The translations under genes and the position numbers were made by a program. Of a DNA stretch of 64,000 nt, positions 55,508 through 63,951 are shown piece by piece (the first letter of the stretch is position 1; each line of letters opens with the position of its first letter). The DNA is from Deltaproteobacteria bacterium (GTDB lineage Bacteria; SAR324; JACQKK01). The notes under the pieces are model-generated. The model was not told the origin of the DNA, ran no database searches, and worked only from the letters and a program-made list of their open reading frames with translations. Location of the stretch: NCBI GenBank assembly GCA_029858505.1, contig JAOUEW010000002.1, positions 40,851 to 104,850 of the forward strand. Reading direction: 5' to 3'.

Positions 55508-55758
55508 ACAGCACCATGGTACAGCAAGCCAGACAAGCAGGCAGGCAAATATAGATGAAGAGCCCAAGACATAAAGGGCTAAAATAAAGAAAAGATAAAT
55601 AAAAAGAAAAGAAGAATTTTAGTAACAGTTGAAAGAGCGGACGATCAAGATTTAAACCATACAGATTAGAAATACTGAAAAACGGATTCACTGAAAAAAT
55701 TGTCGCAGCGAATACGCAACTCAAACTTTCCACAGGCCATTTCACAGGAGAACTTTCC
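55508..55758. other. Intergenic, A-rich and purine-rich region
   Basis: This 251-bp gap is much richer in A than the genes around it; bases 55550-55620 are almost purely A and G. No gene, tRNA or hairpin terminator is evident. It likely carries the rpsT promoter. Confidence 0.5.
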
Positions 55759-56028
55759 ATGGCAACCCATAAATCGGCCATCAAACGGGCCCGGCAAAAT
55801 GAAAAACGGAACGCCCGGAACCGTGGTCTGCGCTCTGCCCTGCGCACCACCATCAAGGCCTTCCGCTCTATGCTGAAAGCCAAAGATATGGATAAAGCCA
55901 AAGCCCAATTGCCCTTGGTGCATAAAGCCTTAGACAAAGCCGTGACCAAAGGGGTGATCCACAAGAACACCGCCGGGCGGAACAAGTCTCGCCTGACTGC
56001 TGCCCTGAACAAAACCGGCGCGGCTTAA
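55759..56028 (+). CDS. rpsT: Ribosomal protein S20
   Basis: S20 binds the 5' domain of 16S rRNA. The 89-residue protein is basic and helical, opens ATHKSAIKRARQNEKRNARNR, and contains KAFRSMLKAKD, then VTKGVIHKNTAGRNKSRL. Length and start are standard. A 43-nt gap separates it from rplC, so the two ribosomal genes are probably one transcript, an unusual pairing. Confidence 0.98.
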   Translation: MATHKSAIKRARQNEKRNARNRGLRSALRTTIKAFRSMLKAKDMDKAKAQLPLVHKALDKAVTKGVIHKNTAGRNKSRLTAALNKTGAA

Positions 56029-56071
56029 CCGCCGTCGTGAACCCTAGCGAACAACCTGGAGACCAGAGAAA

Positions 56072-56692
56072 ATGATTAAAGGAATATTGGGCCGCAAGAT
56101 CGGCATGACACGCTTGTTCACCGCCGATGGCACCCAGGTGCCCGTGACCGCCGTAGAGGTGGGGCCCGTAACGGTGGTCCAGGTGAAAACCAAAGACAAC
56201 GATGGGTACGAAAGCGTTCAGGTGGGTTACCTGCCCAAAACCAAAGAAAAACGGGTGACCAAAGCCCTGAAGGGGCACTTTAAAGCCGTGGCCCCCCAGC
56301 GGGTGCTGAAAGAATTTCCCGTAGACGACATTGCCCAGGTGCAAGTGGGCCAAACCTTCGACCTGTCTATTTTTTCCGAGGGTGAAACCGTGAGCGTGAC
56401 GGGTGTGTCGAAAGGGCGTGGGTTTCAGGGCGTCATCAAGCGCCACCACTTTTCCGGCGGCCCCGGTGCCCATGGTTCTCGCTTTCACCGCCAGCCGGGT
56501 TCCATCGGGAACCGTACCTTCCCTGGGCGGGTGTTCTTGAACAAGCGGATGCCTGGCCACATGGGTGCCCGTCAAGTGACCGTGAAAAACTTGGTGGTGA
56601 CCAAAGTCATCCCCGAGAAAAACATGATTCTCATCAAGGGGGCCTTGCCCAGTTTCAACGGTGCCGTGCTCACCATCCGCAAGTCTGGTTGA
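56072..56692 (+). CDS. rplC: Ribosomal protein L3, outside its usual operon
   Basis: L3 is an early assembly protein near the peptidyl-transferase centre. The 206-residue protein is full-length: GILGRKIGMTRLF at the N-terminus, FDLSIFSEGETVSVTGVSKGRGFQGVIKRHHFSGG, GSRFHRQPGSIGN, PGRVFLNKRMPGHMGARQVTVKNL. Normally rplC heads the S10 operon with rplD, rplW and rplB; here it follows rpsT and is closed by a terminator, with no other large-subunit gene of that operon beside it. A second copy elsewhere cannot be excluded. Confidence 0.97.
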   Translation: MIKGILGRKIGMTRLFTADGTQVPVTAVEVGPVTVVQVKTKDNDGYESVQVGYLPKTKEKRVTKALKGHFKAVAPQRVLKEFPVDDIAQVQVGQTFDLSIFSEGETVSVTGVSKGRGFQGVIKRHHFSGGPGAHGSRFHRQPGSIGNRTFPGRVFLNKRMPGHMGARQVTVKNLVVTKVIPEKNMILIKGALPSFNGAVLTIRKSG

Positions 56693-56729
56693 CGACCGGA
56701 GTTGACACAGTCAGGCCAAACCGTTTTTG

Positions 56730-56762
56730 CCCGGCCTTCCTTTCGGAAGGCCGGGTTTTTTG
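56730..56762 (+). terminator. Rho-independent terminator after rplC
   Basis: An 11-bp stem (CCCGGCCTTCC / GGAAGGCCGGG, loop TTTC) is followed by seven T residues, 37 nt after rplC. It also faces the convergent serB gene. Confidence 0.93.
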
Positions 56763-56782
56763 TTTTGTGGAGAAAAAGCGGG

Positions 56783-57988
56783 TTAATCGGCGGGCAGGGC
56801 GGAAATATCGGCTTGGGAAATGCCGAGGAGGAACAGAATGTCGTCGAGCCGGCTTTGGCTGATGCTGTGTTCGGCGGCATCTCTCACCATGGGCTTGGCG
56901 TTGAAGGCAATGCCCAAACCCGCCCGCCCCAGCATGGGCAAGTCGTTGGCGCCGTCTCCAATGGCCACCACCTGATCCAGGTGAATGCCCTCTTTGCGGG
57001 CGGTTTTTTCCAGCAGGTCCGCCTTGGCTTCGCCGTCAATCACCGGTTCCTTCACCTGACCGGTCAGTTTTCCCCCATGAATTTCCAGGGTGTTGGCGTA
57101 GGCGTAGTCTAGCCCCAGGCGGGCTTGCAGCTGTTCGGCAAAACAGGTGAACCCCCCGCTGATGAGGGCGGTTTTGAATCCCAGGCGCTTTAGCACCCGA
57201 ATCAGGTCTTCTGCGCCGGGGGTGAGGGGCAGAGAGTCCCAGGCTTCTTCCAGCCGTTGAACCGGCAGGCCTTCCAACAGGGCCACCCGTTTTTTCAAAG
57301 ACTGTTTAAAATCCAATTGGCCGTCCATGGCCTGGTGGGTGATGTGGGCCACTTGGTCTCCCACCCCGGCCAGTTTGGCCAATTCGTCAATGACTTCTCC
57401 CTGAATCAGGGTCGAGTCCATGTCGAACACCACCAGCCGCTTCACCCGGCGGAACAGGGTGTCTGGCTGAATGGCGATGTCGAGGTTGTTGACCCGCCCA
57501 ATGGGCAGCAGCTTTTGCTTGAGTTCTTTGGCCGCTTCCGACCGGGATGTGGAAATGATGAATTCCAAGCAGCGGTTTTCGTTGTTGTCCAACCGTTGAA
57601 TGCGGTCGATGTTGAATCCGTTGTCGGCCACCAAGCCGGTGACCCGTGAAATTTCGGCGGCGTGCAGCCGGTTGTGGCTAATCAGGGTGAGAAAGTAGCG
57701 CCGTCGGGAGGATTTGGCCGGGGCTTGGCCCGGGGGCAGGGAGCGGATGTTGACCTCCAGCCCCATGGTTTTTCCCGTATCGCGCAGGTCTTCCAGGGCT
57801 TGGGGAGAAATCTCTCCCTGGGGAGGGGCCATCAGAATGGACAGGCTGAGCAGGTCCTCCACCACCACCTGCTCCATGTCTAGAATGTTTAGGTTCCAGT
57901 GGGCAATCCGGGCGGTCAGTCCGGCGGTGATTCCCGGCCGGTCGGTGCCGGTCACGGTAATCAGGGTGGTGGATGGCGTGAAGGGCAT
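56783..57988 (-). CDS. serB: Phosphoserine phosphatase with two N-terminal ACT domains
   Basis: SerB catalyses the last step of serine synthesis. The 401-residue protein has two ACT-type sensor domains (TLITVTGTDRPGITAGLTARI and FLTLISHNRLHAAEISRVTGL, about residues 8-170) followed by the HAD-type phosphatase: DMDSTLIQGE (nucleophile Asp), LISGGFTCFAE, then IGDGANDLPML. The order ACT-ACT-SerB is common in actinobacteria and some proteobacteria and suggests amino-acid feedback control. It is convergent with rplC and starts 30 nt after the stop of the upstream lipoprotein gene. Confidence 0.95.
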   Translation of the reverse strand: MPFTPSTTLITVTGTDRPGITAGLTARIAHWNLNILDMEQVVVEDLLSLSILMAPPQGEISPQALEDLRDTGKTMGLEVNIRSLPPGQAPAKSSRRRYFLTLISHNRLHAAEISRVTGLVADNGFNIDRIQRLDNNENRCLEFIISTSRSEAAKELKQKLLPIGRVNNLDIAIQPDTLFRRVKRLVVFDMDSTLIQGEVIDELAKLAGVGDQVAHITHQAMDGQLDFKQSLKKRVALLEGLPVQRLEEAWDSLPLTPGAEDLIRVLKRLGFKTALISGGFTCFAEQLQARLGLDYAYANTLEIHGGKLTGQVKEPVIDGEAKADLLEKTARKEGIHLDQVVAIGDGANDLPMLGRAGLGIAFNAKPMVRDAAEHSISQSRLDDILFLLGISQADISALPAD

Positions 57989-58018
57989 GGAGTCGGAGAT
58001 AAAAAGGGAAGAGTAAGC

Positions 58019-59359
58019 TTATTGGATGGTAAACAAGGGAATGAACCGGGTGGAGCCCGCCTTCAGATCAAATTCTCCCATGTCTTGGGTGGAAATCGTG
58101 CCCTGGCCAGATAGATATTCCACCTGGAACCGATGTTTTCCCGGAGGCAGGCTCATTCGCCCCACCAGAATGCGGTCGGGCAGGGTTTGCCAGCCCCTCA
58201 GGTCGGCTTTTTCGGTGGCGTTGGCGTAAATGTTGCCCACCAAGAAGGCTAAAAATTGCGCGCCATCGTTGTCTTTGTTCTGCCGTTTTACCTCTTCTTG
58301 AAATTTTTTATTGATATTGTATTTCAAAATGGCTCGGGCAATGGCTTTCGCCCGAATGCGCCCGATGCGGCTTTGCAGGTTTTCCACGGCAATGGCCCCC
58401 AGGGGCTCTCCGTCATCCAGGGTCAGGGGGGGCAGGCCATCGGTGGTCACCCGAGAGCCCGTGATTTGATAGGGCCGACGGACATAGCGGGGAAAGGCCA
58501 CCGCCACCTGATCCCCTTCGAGGGTTCGCACATGAATGCGGTCTTCCACCTTCACGGGTCCCCGCCCAACAAAATGAATAAAATACACGGTGGCCGTCTG
58601 CTTGCGCTGGGCCGGGGTTTGCAGGGGAACATCGGGGAAAAGTTTTTTCGCCTGAGAGAGTTCGTCTGGGCCCATGAACTGAGCGGTGGACAGCAGGTTC
58701 TCCTTCAGGGCGGTGGGGGCCCCCACGCCGTAGCGCTGAATGAAGGCGGTGCGGTAGGTCTGGGCCGCCTGCCGGTTAGAAATGTAGGCGTCGTTCAGGT
58801 CGGCGCGGGATCCACCCATTTCAAACACAATTCCGGTAAGCATCCGGGCAAAGGCGTCTTCGGTATAGGCGTTTTTTTCGTTGGGTGAATATTTGGTGTT
58901 GAAGTAAACCAACTTGCTGTCTACCTTGCGGGCTTCCACCTGGGCTTCGTCGGGCCGCCCCAGCATGATGTAATTCAAGGCCCGAAAGGTGTTAACGGTT
59001 ACCTTTTCAAAGTCCTCTCCCTCATAGGGCAAAGACAGGTCGTTGGTCAGCATGGCTCCCGCCTCGGCCGAAATGGACTTGGTGAACATGGCGTCCATCA
59101 GCTTTTCGGCTTCATCCAGGGCTTGGTTGCTTTCCTCGTATTTTCCCGCGTAGTGGTAATACACCCCCAGGTCCAACAGGTAAATCACCCGGTTGGCGTT
59201 GCCGTATTCTTTGGCGTTGGCTTTGATATACTCGGCACCTTCTTGGAATTGTCCGGAAGCGGCCAGGGATTCCAAACGAGGATAGAGATTTTGGTGGGGG
59301 GCGCAGCCGACCAGCGCCAGCAGCAATAAGCCCACGATGATCCCCCGCCCCCCTAACAT
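58019..59359 (-). CDS. COG3014-type lipoprotein of unknown function
   Basis: The 446-residue protein begins with a lipoprotein signal (MLGGRGIIVGLLLLALVGC, lipobox LVGC) from ATG 59359; an in-frame ATG at 59413 would add 18 residues. The N-terminal part has TPR-like helices (VYYHYAGKYEESNQALDEAEKLM), and the family landmarks DLSLPYEGEDFEKVTVNTFRALNYIMLGRPDEAQVEARKVD and LQTPAQRKQTATVYF are visible. The family is uncharacterised but often sits beside LpoB-type genes, as here: lpoB lies 88 nt upstream in the same direction. A role in cell-wall or envelope assembly is an inference. Confidence 0.75.
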   Translation of the reverse strand: MLGGRGIIVGLLLLALVGCAPHQNLYPRLESLAASGQFQEGAEYIKANAKEYGNANRVIYLLDLGVYYHYAGKYEESNQALDEAEKLMDAMFTKSISAEAGAMLTNDLSLPYEGEDFEKVTVNTFRALNYIMLGRPDEAQVEARKVDSKLVYFNTKYSPNEKNAYTEDAFARMLTGIVFEMGGSRADLNDAYISNRQAAQTYRTAFIQRYGVGAPTALKENLLSTAQFMGPDELSQAKKLFPDVPLQTPAQRKQTATVYFIHFVGRGPVKVEDRIHVRTLEGDQVAVAFPRYVRRPYQITGSRVTTDGLPPLTLDDGEPLGAIAVENLQSRIGRIRAKAIARAILKYNINKKFQEEVKRQNKDNDGAQFLAFLVGNIYANATEKADLRGWQTLPDRILVGRMSLPPGKHRFQVEYLSGQGTISTQDMGEFDLKAGSTRFIPLFTIQ

Positions 59360-59447
59360 ACGAAGGGAGGCGATATGCGCGTCTTTATGCAGAGAAGGGC
59401 TAAAAAATATCATGGGCTTTTGCTCTTAGTTCCGATCATCCAGTGGT

Positions 59448-60059
59448 TTACAAGCCAACCCTGTTGCGTTTTACCACCTTTTTAATTTTCTTTTCTCCCA
59501 TCCACACTTTTTCGTTGGTGGTGACGTTAATCAATTGCAGGTTGGCTTGATAAAACACCACTTCTTTGCCGCCTTCCCGCTGGTAAATATCCATCAGCAC
59601 GCCGGTCAGCACAAAATCAGCGCCCTTTTCTTTGCCAAATTCAGCGGGGGTTTCGGTAAGGCCAGATTGTTGGTCGGCCCGTTCTCCCCGAATTTCTTCA
59701 CGTTCCTCTTGGCTGGCCACCACGGTTACCTTGCCAGAGCGGATGAAGGCCCGCTCCAGGTCTTTAATGAAGGTCTCGGTGTTGATGTGCTCACGGGTTT
59801 TGTTTTTTACCCCATAGGCAATGACCACCGGCTTGCGGCCCTTGGCCTGCTTAAATTCGTCGATCCAGGGAAACGTCATGGCGTCATCAATCGAGGCCTG
59901 GGCGACCTCTCGGGAATCGGTGTCGTTCCAGGCACCGGTCAGGTCGGTGGTGGTGTTGGGGTCCACCCGGGACACTTGGGGAGATTGACTGCAGGCGGTC
60001 AAGGCGGCCGCGAAGAAAAAAGGCGAAACCTTCCGCACGATGGAAGAATGGAGATTCAT
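59448..60059 (-). CDS. lpoB: Penicillin-binding-protein activator LpoB-like lipoprotein
   Basis: LpoB spans the periplasm and activates a class A penicillin-binding protein. The 203-residue protein has a signal ending in a lipobox (ALTAC), then the family stretches DLTGAWNDTDSREVAQASIDD, GRKPVVIAYGVKNKTREHINTETFIKDLERAFIRSGKV and GADFVLTGVLMD. AGGAG precedes the start. It is followed by the COG3014-type lipoprotein gene in the same direction. The partner penicillin-binding protein is not in the window. Confidence 0.88.
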   Translation of the reverse strand: MNLHSSIVRKVSPFFFAAALTACSQSPQVSRVDPNTTTDLTGAWNDTDSREVAQASIDDAMTFPWIDEFKQAKGRKPVVIAYGVKNKTREHINTETFIKDLERAFIRSGKVTVVASQEEREEIRGERADQQSGLTETPAEFGKEKGADFVLTGVLMDIYQREGGKEVVFYQANLQLINVTTNEKVWMGEKKIKKVVKRNRVGL

Positions 60060-60172
60060 GGCGCTCCTGGAGGAAACGGAGTGAACAAGGGATTTATGGG
60101 AAAAACGGGTTCAATGTTGGCCTGGCGGGGTGAAATCCCCTTCTCCACAACTACCGGGGGCGGGCCCCAAGG

Positions 60173-61123
60173 TCAAGGGCAGAGAAAACCCGAGGGATGG
60201 GGGGCGGGAAAACGGAACCACAGCGGCAGGCTGTCCAAAGCTACCCGGAACCCGCTGGCCGGGGGGATGGCTTCGCCATCTAGCTGGGCGTGGAAGGGCT
60301 GCTCCGCGGTAAGGGTGAGAGAGAGCCCCTGGCCAAAGCCCGCCCCCCAGGCGGCCCGGCGGGCCCCCAGGCCCAGGTTCCAGGCCAGGAAGGGGAACAC
60401 CCGCCGGGTGACGGCGGTGAAGCCCAGGGTGGGCTGCTCCAGACCCGCGTGGGGATGGATTTTCCAGCGACCGCCATAATGCCCCCCCCTGGCGGCCACC
60501 ACCCACACCGGGTTGCGGGGGGCCTGGTTCCAGCCTTCCAGGCAGAGCCGGGGCAAGGGCCCGGCCAGGCTGCCCAGGGCAGATGCCACATAGGCCCCCT
60601 TTCCAGAAATTCGCTTCAAACCAGGGGAGACCCTGGCCACGGCGGCGCCGTCGAGCCCAAAGCCCGCCATCAGCAGAAACAGGTGGGGGGGGCCTTTTGG
60701 TTCCAGGGGGGTCAGCAGGCCGGGGTAGATGGGGCGGTTTTCGCCCCGCGCCAGCCGTTCCACCGCCGCCACCGGCGAAGTTGGCAGCCCCAGTTCGTGG
60801 GCCATCACGTTGGCCGTGCCCCCCGGCAAAAAGGCCAGGGGCATGGGGCTGCCGCGCAGCCCGTTGGCGGTTTCGTTCAGGGTGCCGTCTCCCCCAAAGG
60901 CCGCCACCAGTTCCACTGGCTCTGTGGCGGGGCTGCCGGGCCGGGCCAGCCCATGGGCTAAGTTTTGGGCCAGTTCACGGGCATGGCCCGCCCTGGCGGT
61001 GGGGTACAGCCGGGGGGTGATTCCGGCGGTCTCCAGGGCCAGGCACACCTGTTCCAGCCGCCGGGGAGAAAACCGCCCGGCGGTTGGGTTGTAGATGATC
61101 CCCCAAACCGGAGATGGGCTCAT
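60173..61123 (-). CDS. Diacylglycerol kinase-type lipid kinase
   Basis: The 316-residue protein has the DAGK catalytic domain: YNPTAGRF, the nucleotide-binding GGDGTLNE and LPGGTANVMAHELGLP, then a C-terminal beta sandwich with LDGEAI. Such bacterial kinases (YegS/DgkB group) phosphorylate diacylglycerol or related lipids; the exact substrate cannot be told. ATG 61123 overlaps the upstream RNB gene by 4 nt (ATGA), so they are cotranslated; the longer open frame upstream is a shadow of that gene. Confidence 0.93.
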   Translation of the reverse strand: MSPSPVWGIIYNPTAGRFSPRRLEQVCLALETAGITPRLYPTARAGHARELAQNLAHGLARPGSPATEPVELVAAFGGDGTLNETANGLRGSPMPLAFLPGGTANVMAHELGLPTSPVAAVERLARGENRPIYPGLLTPLEPKGPPHLFLLMAGFGLDGAAVARVSPGLKRISGKGAYVASALGSLAGPLPRLCLEGWNQAPRNPVWVVAARGGHYGGRWKIHPHAGLEQPTLGFTAVTRRVFPFLAWNLGLGARRAAWGAGFGQGLSLTLTAEQPFHAQLDGEAIPPASGFRVALDSLPLWFRFPAPHPSGFLCP

Positions 61124-63204
61124 GGCGCCTCCGGGGAGGGCGGGGTCCAGGGCAGGCTGAAGGAGGGGGTATTTTCGTCCAGCGCGGTTGTTCCCGTGAC
61201 CACTACCTTGCGGCGGTCGGGGTCCACGTCTTCCAGCCGAAACCGGAAACGCTGGCCGGGGCGGCTGCCCGCCGGCAGCAGGGCATCGGCAGACAGCCAC
61301 AGGCCATCCAGCATCACCCGGTCCAGTTTGCGGGGGGCCAGCACCTTTCGCACTTCTCCCGTGAGGGGAAGGGCGGGGTACTGCCGAAGGAATTCTCTTT
61401 TCCAATGGTCGTCGACCCGTTTTTCCACGTCGCCATACACGGCAAAGCGCACTTCCGCCTGGCGGGCCCAGGCCTCCAGCATGTCCAAGCCGGGGAAGGG
61501 GGGCGTTTCACCCCGCAGACTGGCGGCCAGTTGGCGTTGCATCACCAGGTCGGGGAAGCGGCGGATGGGGGAGGTGGCCTGAATGTAATAATCGCAGGCC
61601 AGCCCAGCATGGGGGCCGGGTTCGGTGGAAAACCGGGCCGCGGGCAGGGGATATTTGGCGGGGTTGGGTCCCCGGCCCCTGGGCTGAACACGGTATATGG
61701 CGGGCAAGTGGCCGCTGGCGCAGGCCCGCCCCGTGGCTTGGTTGGTGAGGATGGCCAGTTCTTCCACCATGCGGTGGCCCGGTCCTTCTCGGTGAACGGG
61801 GGAGAGGATGACTTGTTCTTCCGCCGTCAGTTCAATCATCACTTCAGGGCGGTTGGCCAGCAGAGCCCCTTGGGCTTGCCTAGCCAGAGCCAGCCCCTGG
61901 CAGCACTCCGCCACCCGCCCCCAGCCGTTGGGGTCCCGCGCCATCAGGGTTTCGGCTTGGTCATAATCCAGGTTGTCTTGCACCCGAATGATGGATTCCT
62001 CGATGCGGGCCAGCCGGGCCCCTGCTGGCCCCAGCCAAAACCGAAAGGTGAGGGCCTCTCGGTCTTCCCCCGCCCGCAGCGAAAACCGCCCGTTGGAAAG
62101 AGCCTCTGGAAACATGGGGCAGACTTTCCCTGGGGTGTACACCGACGACATCCGCCGGGCGGCTTCCTGCATCAGGGGGTGTTCCAGGGGCAATTCCGGG
62201 GCGGGATGGGCGATATGCACCGCTACTTCGACTTCCTCACCCGACTGGCCTAGCAAAGAGAACGCGTCGTCGAAATCTTTGGTGTTGGGGGAATCCACCG
62301 TAAAGGTGGGGTTTCCCCGATAGTCCACCCGTCCGGCTGTGGCCAATGGCTGGGCCGCCAGTTTTTCCGCTTCGGCCAGCAGGTGGGGCGGAAAGTCGGC
62401 AGACGCTTCTCCCCACTCCAGCCACAGGGCCTCCCAACCCGGCCAAGCCCCAGCGGCCGACAGCAGCGCCTTCACCTTGGCGCCGTTTTCTTCTGGTTGG
62501 TGGGGGTGCAAATCCAGCAGATGAGACAATTCTTTCCAATGAGGAGAAGATTTTCCCCGTAGGGCCAACAAGTGAAGGCGCTCCAGGAAGGCCCGGTGGT
62601 CGTCTGGGGTGCCTTCGGCGGGGGGCCAGGCGTTTTCTCGCAATCGGGTGGCCCATCGGGCGGCTTGGTTTTTTTCGTGGGCTTGGCGGTGTTCTTGGCG
62701 GGCCCGTTCCTCCCGCTGCTGCCGCTCCACCTGGGTGCGGGCCACGAACCCCCCCCTGGCCCGGCGGAACAGATCGTCGGACTGGGTCATGGCGGCAAAC
62801 AGGGCGGCTTGGGTCCAACCCCGCTCGCCCCGTGGCTCGCCCCCCACCTCCGCTAGTTCTGCCGCCTGGGCAAAGGGAACGGCCACCCCAGGGGGCAGCC
62901 TGCCATGGAGGGTCTCCATGGGAACCGGGGGGAGGGGCTGCCAGGGCTGGCCCGCCGGAACCCGGCTCCCAAAGGGGTCTGTTGGGCTGGGCGGGGTATC
63001 TTTCCATTGAAACAACACCTGATGGGGCAGGGCCTCCTCCCGGCGGCCATCGGGAAGCAGCACCTCCTTGCGGCGGTGATGGGGGTCTGGCACCCAACCG
63101 GGGGTTAACCCCTGGGGTAGCAGCACCAACACAAACGTACCCCTGGGCCGGGCATCCGGCTGGGGGGGAGATGGGGGAAGGGTTGAGGGCGGAGTATGGA
63201 GCAT
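61120..63204 (-). CDS. RNB-domain ribonuclease (RNase II/R family)
   Basis: The 694-residue exoribonuclease degrades RNA from the 3' end. The catalytic core shows the four-Asp motif VDSPNTKDFDDAFSL, YTPGKVCPMFPEALSNGRFSL, the MVEELAILTNQATG helix and the arginine-bearing ATSPIRRFPDLVMQRQLA. The N-terminal 300 residues are proline-rich and do not look like the two cold-shock domains of RNase R, so it is a divergent member. ATG 63204 is chosen because upstream codons encode an AT-rich, non-protein stretch. It overlaps the lipid kinase by 4 nt. Confidence 0.9.
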   Translation of the reverse strand: MLHTPPSTLPPSPPQPDARPRGTFVLVLLPQGLTPGWVPDPHHRRKEVLLPDGRREEALPHQVLFQWKDTPPSPTDPFGSRVPAGQPWQPLPPVPMETLHGRLPPGVAVPFAQAAELAEVGGEPRGERGWTQAALFAAMTQSDDLFRRARGGFVARTQVERQQREERARQEHRQAHEKNQAARWATRLRENAWPPAEGTPDDHRAFLERLHLLALRGKSSPHWKELSHLLDLHPHQPEENGAKVKALLSAAGAWPGWEALWLEWGEASADFPPHLLAEAEKLAAQPLATAGRVDYRGNPTFTVDSPNTKDFDDAFSLLGQSGEEVEVAVHIAHPAPELPLEHPLMQEAARRMSSVYTPGKVCPMFPEALSNGRFSLRAGEDREALTFRFWLGPAGARLARIEESIIRVQDNLDYDQAETLMARDPNGWGRVAECCQGLALARQAQGALLANRPEVMIELTAEEQVILSPVHREGPGHRMVEELAILTNQATGRACASGHLPAIYRVQPRGRGPNPAKYPLPAARFSTEPGPHAGLACDYYIQATSPIRRFPDLVMQRQLAASLRGETPPFPGLDMLEAWARQAEVRFAVYGDVEKRVDDHWKREFLRQYPALPLTGEVRKVLAPRKLDRVMLDGLWLSADALLPAGSRPGQRFRFRLEDVDPDRRKVVVTGTTALDENTPSFSLPWTPPSPEAP

Positions 63205-63248
63205 GAAACCAGTTTCAATCAACCCGCGGGGGAAGGGAAGATGGAGAA

Positions 63249-63287
63249 TTGACAAAGATATATTGAAAGTATATATATCATATATAC
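63249..63287 (+). promoter_or_regulatory. Promoter with operator-like inverted repeat for the ribbon-helix-helix gene
   Basis: TTGACA (63249-63254) is a perfect -35 hexamer; TATATA follows after exactly 17 bp (63272-63277). The inverted repeat GTATATA (63269-63275) / TATATAC (63281-63287) overlaps the -10, as expected for an autoregulated ribbon-helix-helix repressor. The start of that gene lies about 78 bp further downstream. Confidence 0.5.
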
Positions 63288-63324
63288 ACTCGATAAAAAT
63301 ATGGGTGTTTATTAGTGAATAAAA

Positions 63325-63360
63325 CTCCTGAACTCCTGAACTCCTGAACTCCTGAACTCC
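63325..63360. repeat. Tandem repeat of CTCCTGAA, four and a half copies
   Basis: Four perfect CTCCTGAA units and a final CTCC occupy 63325-63360, ending 4 nt before the ATG of the ribbon-helix-helix gene, where its ribosome site should be. Read on the minus strand each unit contains AGGAG. Confidence 0.9.
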
Positions 63361-63364
63361 GACC

Positions 63365-63565
63365 ATGAAAAAAGTTTTATTTAACCTGACGGAAGATCAA
63401 TATAAACGGCTGGAGGCTTTGGCGAAAAAACAAGGGGTCACCAAATCGGAGGCCCTGCGGCGTGCGCTGGAGTTGTATCAGCTATTTCGGCAAACTGAAA
63501 AAGAGGGCGGTGAATGGCGCAAAAAGTCAAAGGACGGACAGGAAACCATCATGCAGGTTTTGTAA
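63365..63565 (+). CDS. Ribbon-helix-helix (CopG/Arc-type) DNA-binding protein
   Basis: The 66-residue protein follows the RHH pattern: a short beta strand (KKVLFNLTE), helix DQYKRLEALAKKQ, the GVTKSEALRRAL turn and second helix, then a charged tail. Such proteins bind inverted repeats as dimers and are often antitoxins. ATG 63365 lacks a Shine-Dalgarno site because an 8-bp tandem repeat sits there. A second small frame overlaps its 3' end, and a two-helix membrane protein follows. The region is less GC-rich than the rest of the window. Confidence 0.75.
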   Translation: MKKVLFNLTEDQYKRLEALAKKQGVTKSEALRRALELYQLFRQTEKEGGEWRKKSKDGQETIMQVL

Positions 63566-63681
63566 AAAGACAAGTCTCCGTTGAGATCAACGACCAAACA
63601 TTCAATACCCTTCATGGCATGTCAAGCACGGAAACAAACCGTGCCATGGAAATCATGGAGTTTCTTCTCCACCACCGCTAG
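63514..63681 (+). CDS. Small 55-residue protein overlapping the ribbon-helix-helix gene
   Basis: ATG 63514 opens a 55-codon frame to TAG 63681, overlapping the preceding gene by 52 nt in another frame. The sequence KRQVSVEINDQTFNTLHGMSS, ending EIMEFLLHHR, looks like strand plus helix and not random translation. Such a coupled pair recalls toxin-antitoxin operons, but no toxin family is recognised. Confidence 0.45.
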   Translation: MAQKVKGRTGNHHAGFVKRQVSVEINDQTFNTLHGMSSTETNRAMEIMEFLLHHR

Positions 63682-63696
63682 CGTGAAGCCGATGGG

Positions 63697-63909
63697 GTGA
63701 CCAGGAAATGGGCCAGCCGGGTTGTGGTGGGCTCTTTTGGCATCGTGATCGGAACGACCTTACTGCTGATTGTTAACCAATCGTTGGGTTTTGGCCATTT
63801 GGCGGAATCATCGGTGAATGGTCTCATCGCTTCCGTTCTCGCAGAGTCCGCCGGTTTGGTGTATATTGTGTTGAAATATTTTTTCCCCGATGGAAAAAGG
63901 TCTTCTTAA
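63697..63909 (+). CDS. Small two-helix membrane protein
   Basis: The 70-residue product from GTG 63697 (no ATG is available in frame) has two hydrophobic helices: VVVGSFGIVIGTTLLLIV (about 9-26) and LIASVLAESAGLVYIVLKYFF (about 43-63), with a basic tail (DGKRSS). No family is recognised. It lies 15 nt after the overlapping small frame and may belong to the same transcript. Confidence 0.55.
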   Translation: MTRKWASRVVVGSFGIVIGTTLLLIVNQSLGFGHLAESSVNGLIASVLAESAGLVYIVLKYFFPDGKRSS

Positions 63910-63951
63910 ACTGACCTCTGACCATGACCGCTCCTTTTCTGAAAAGATCCC

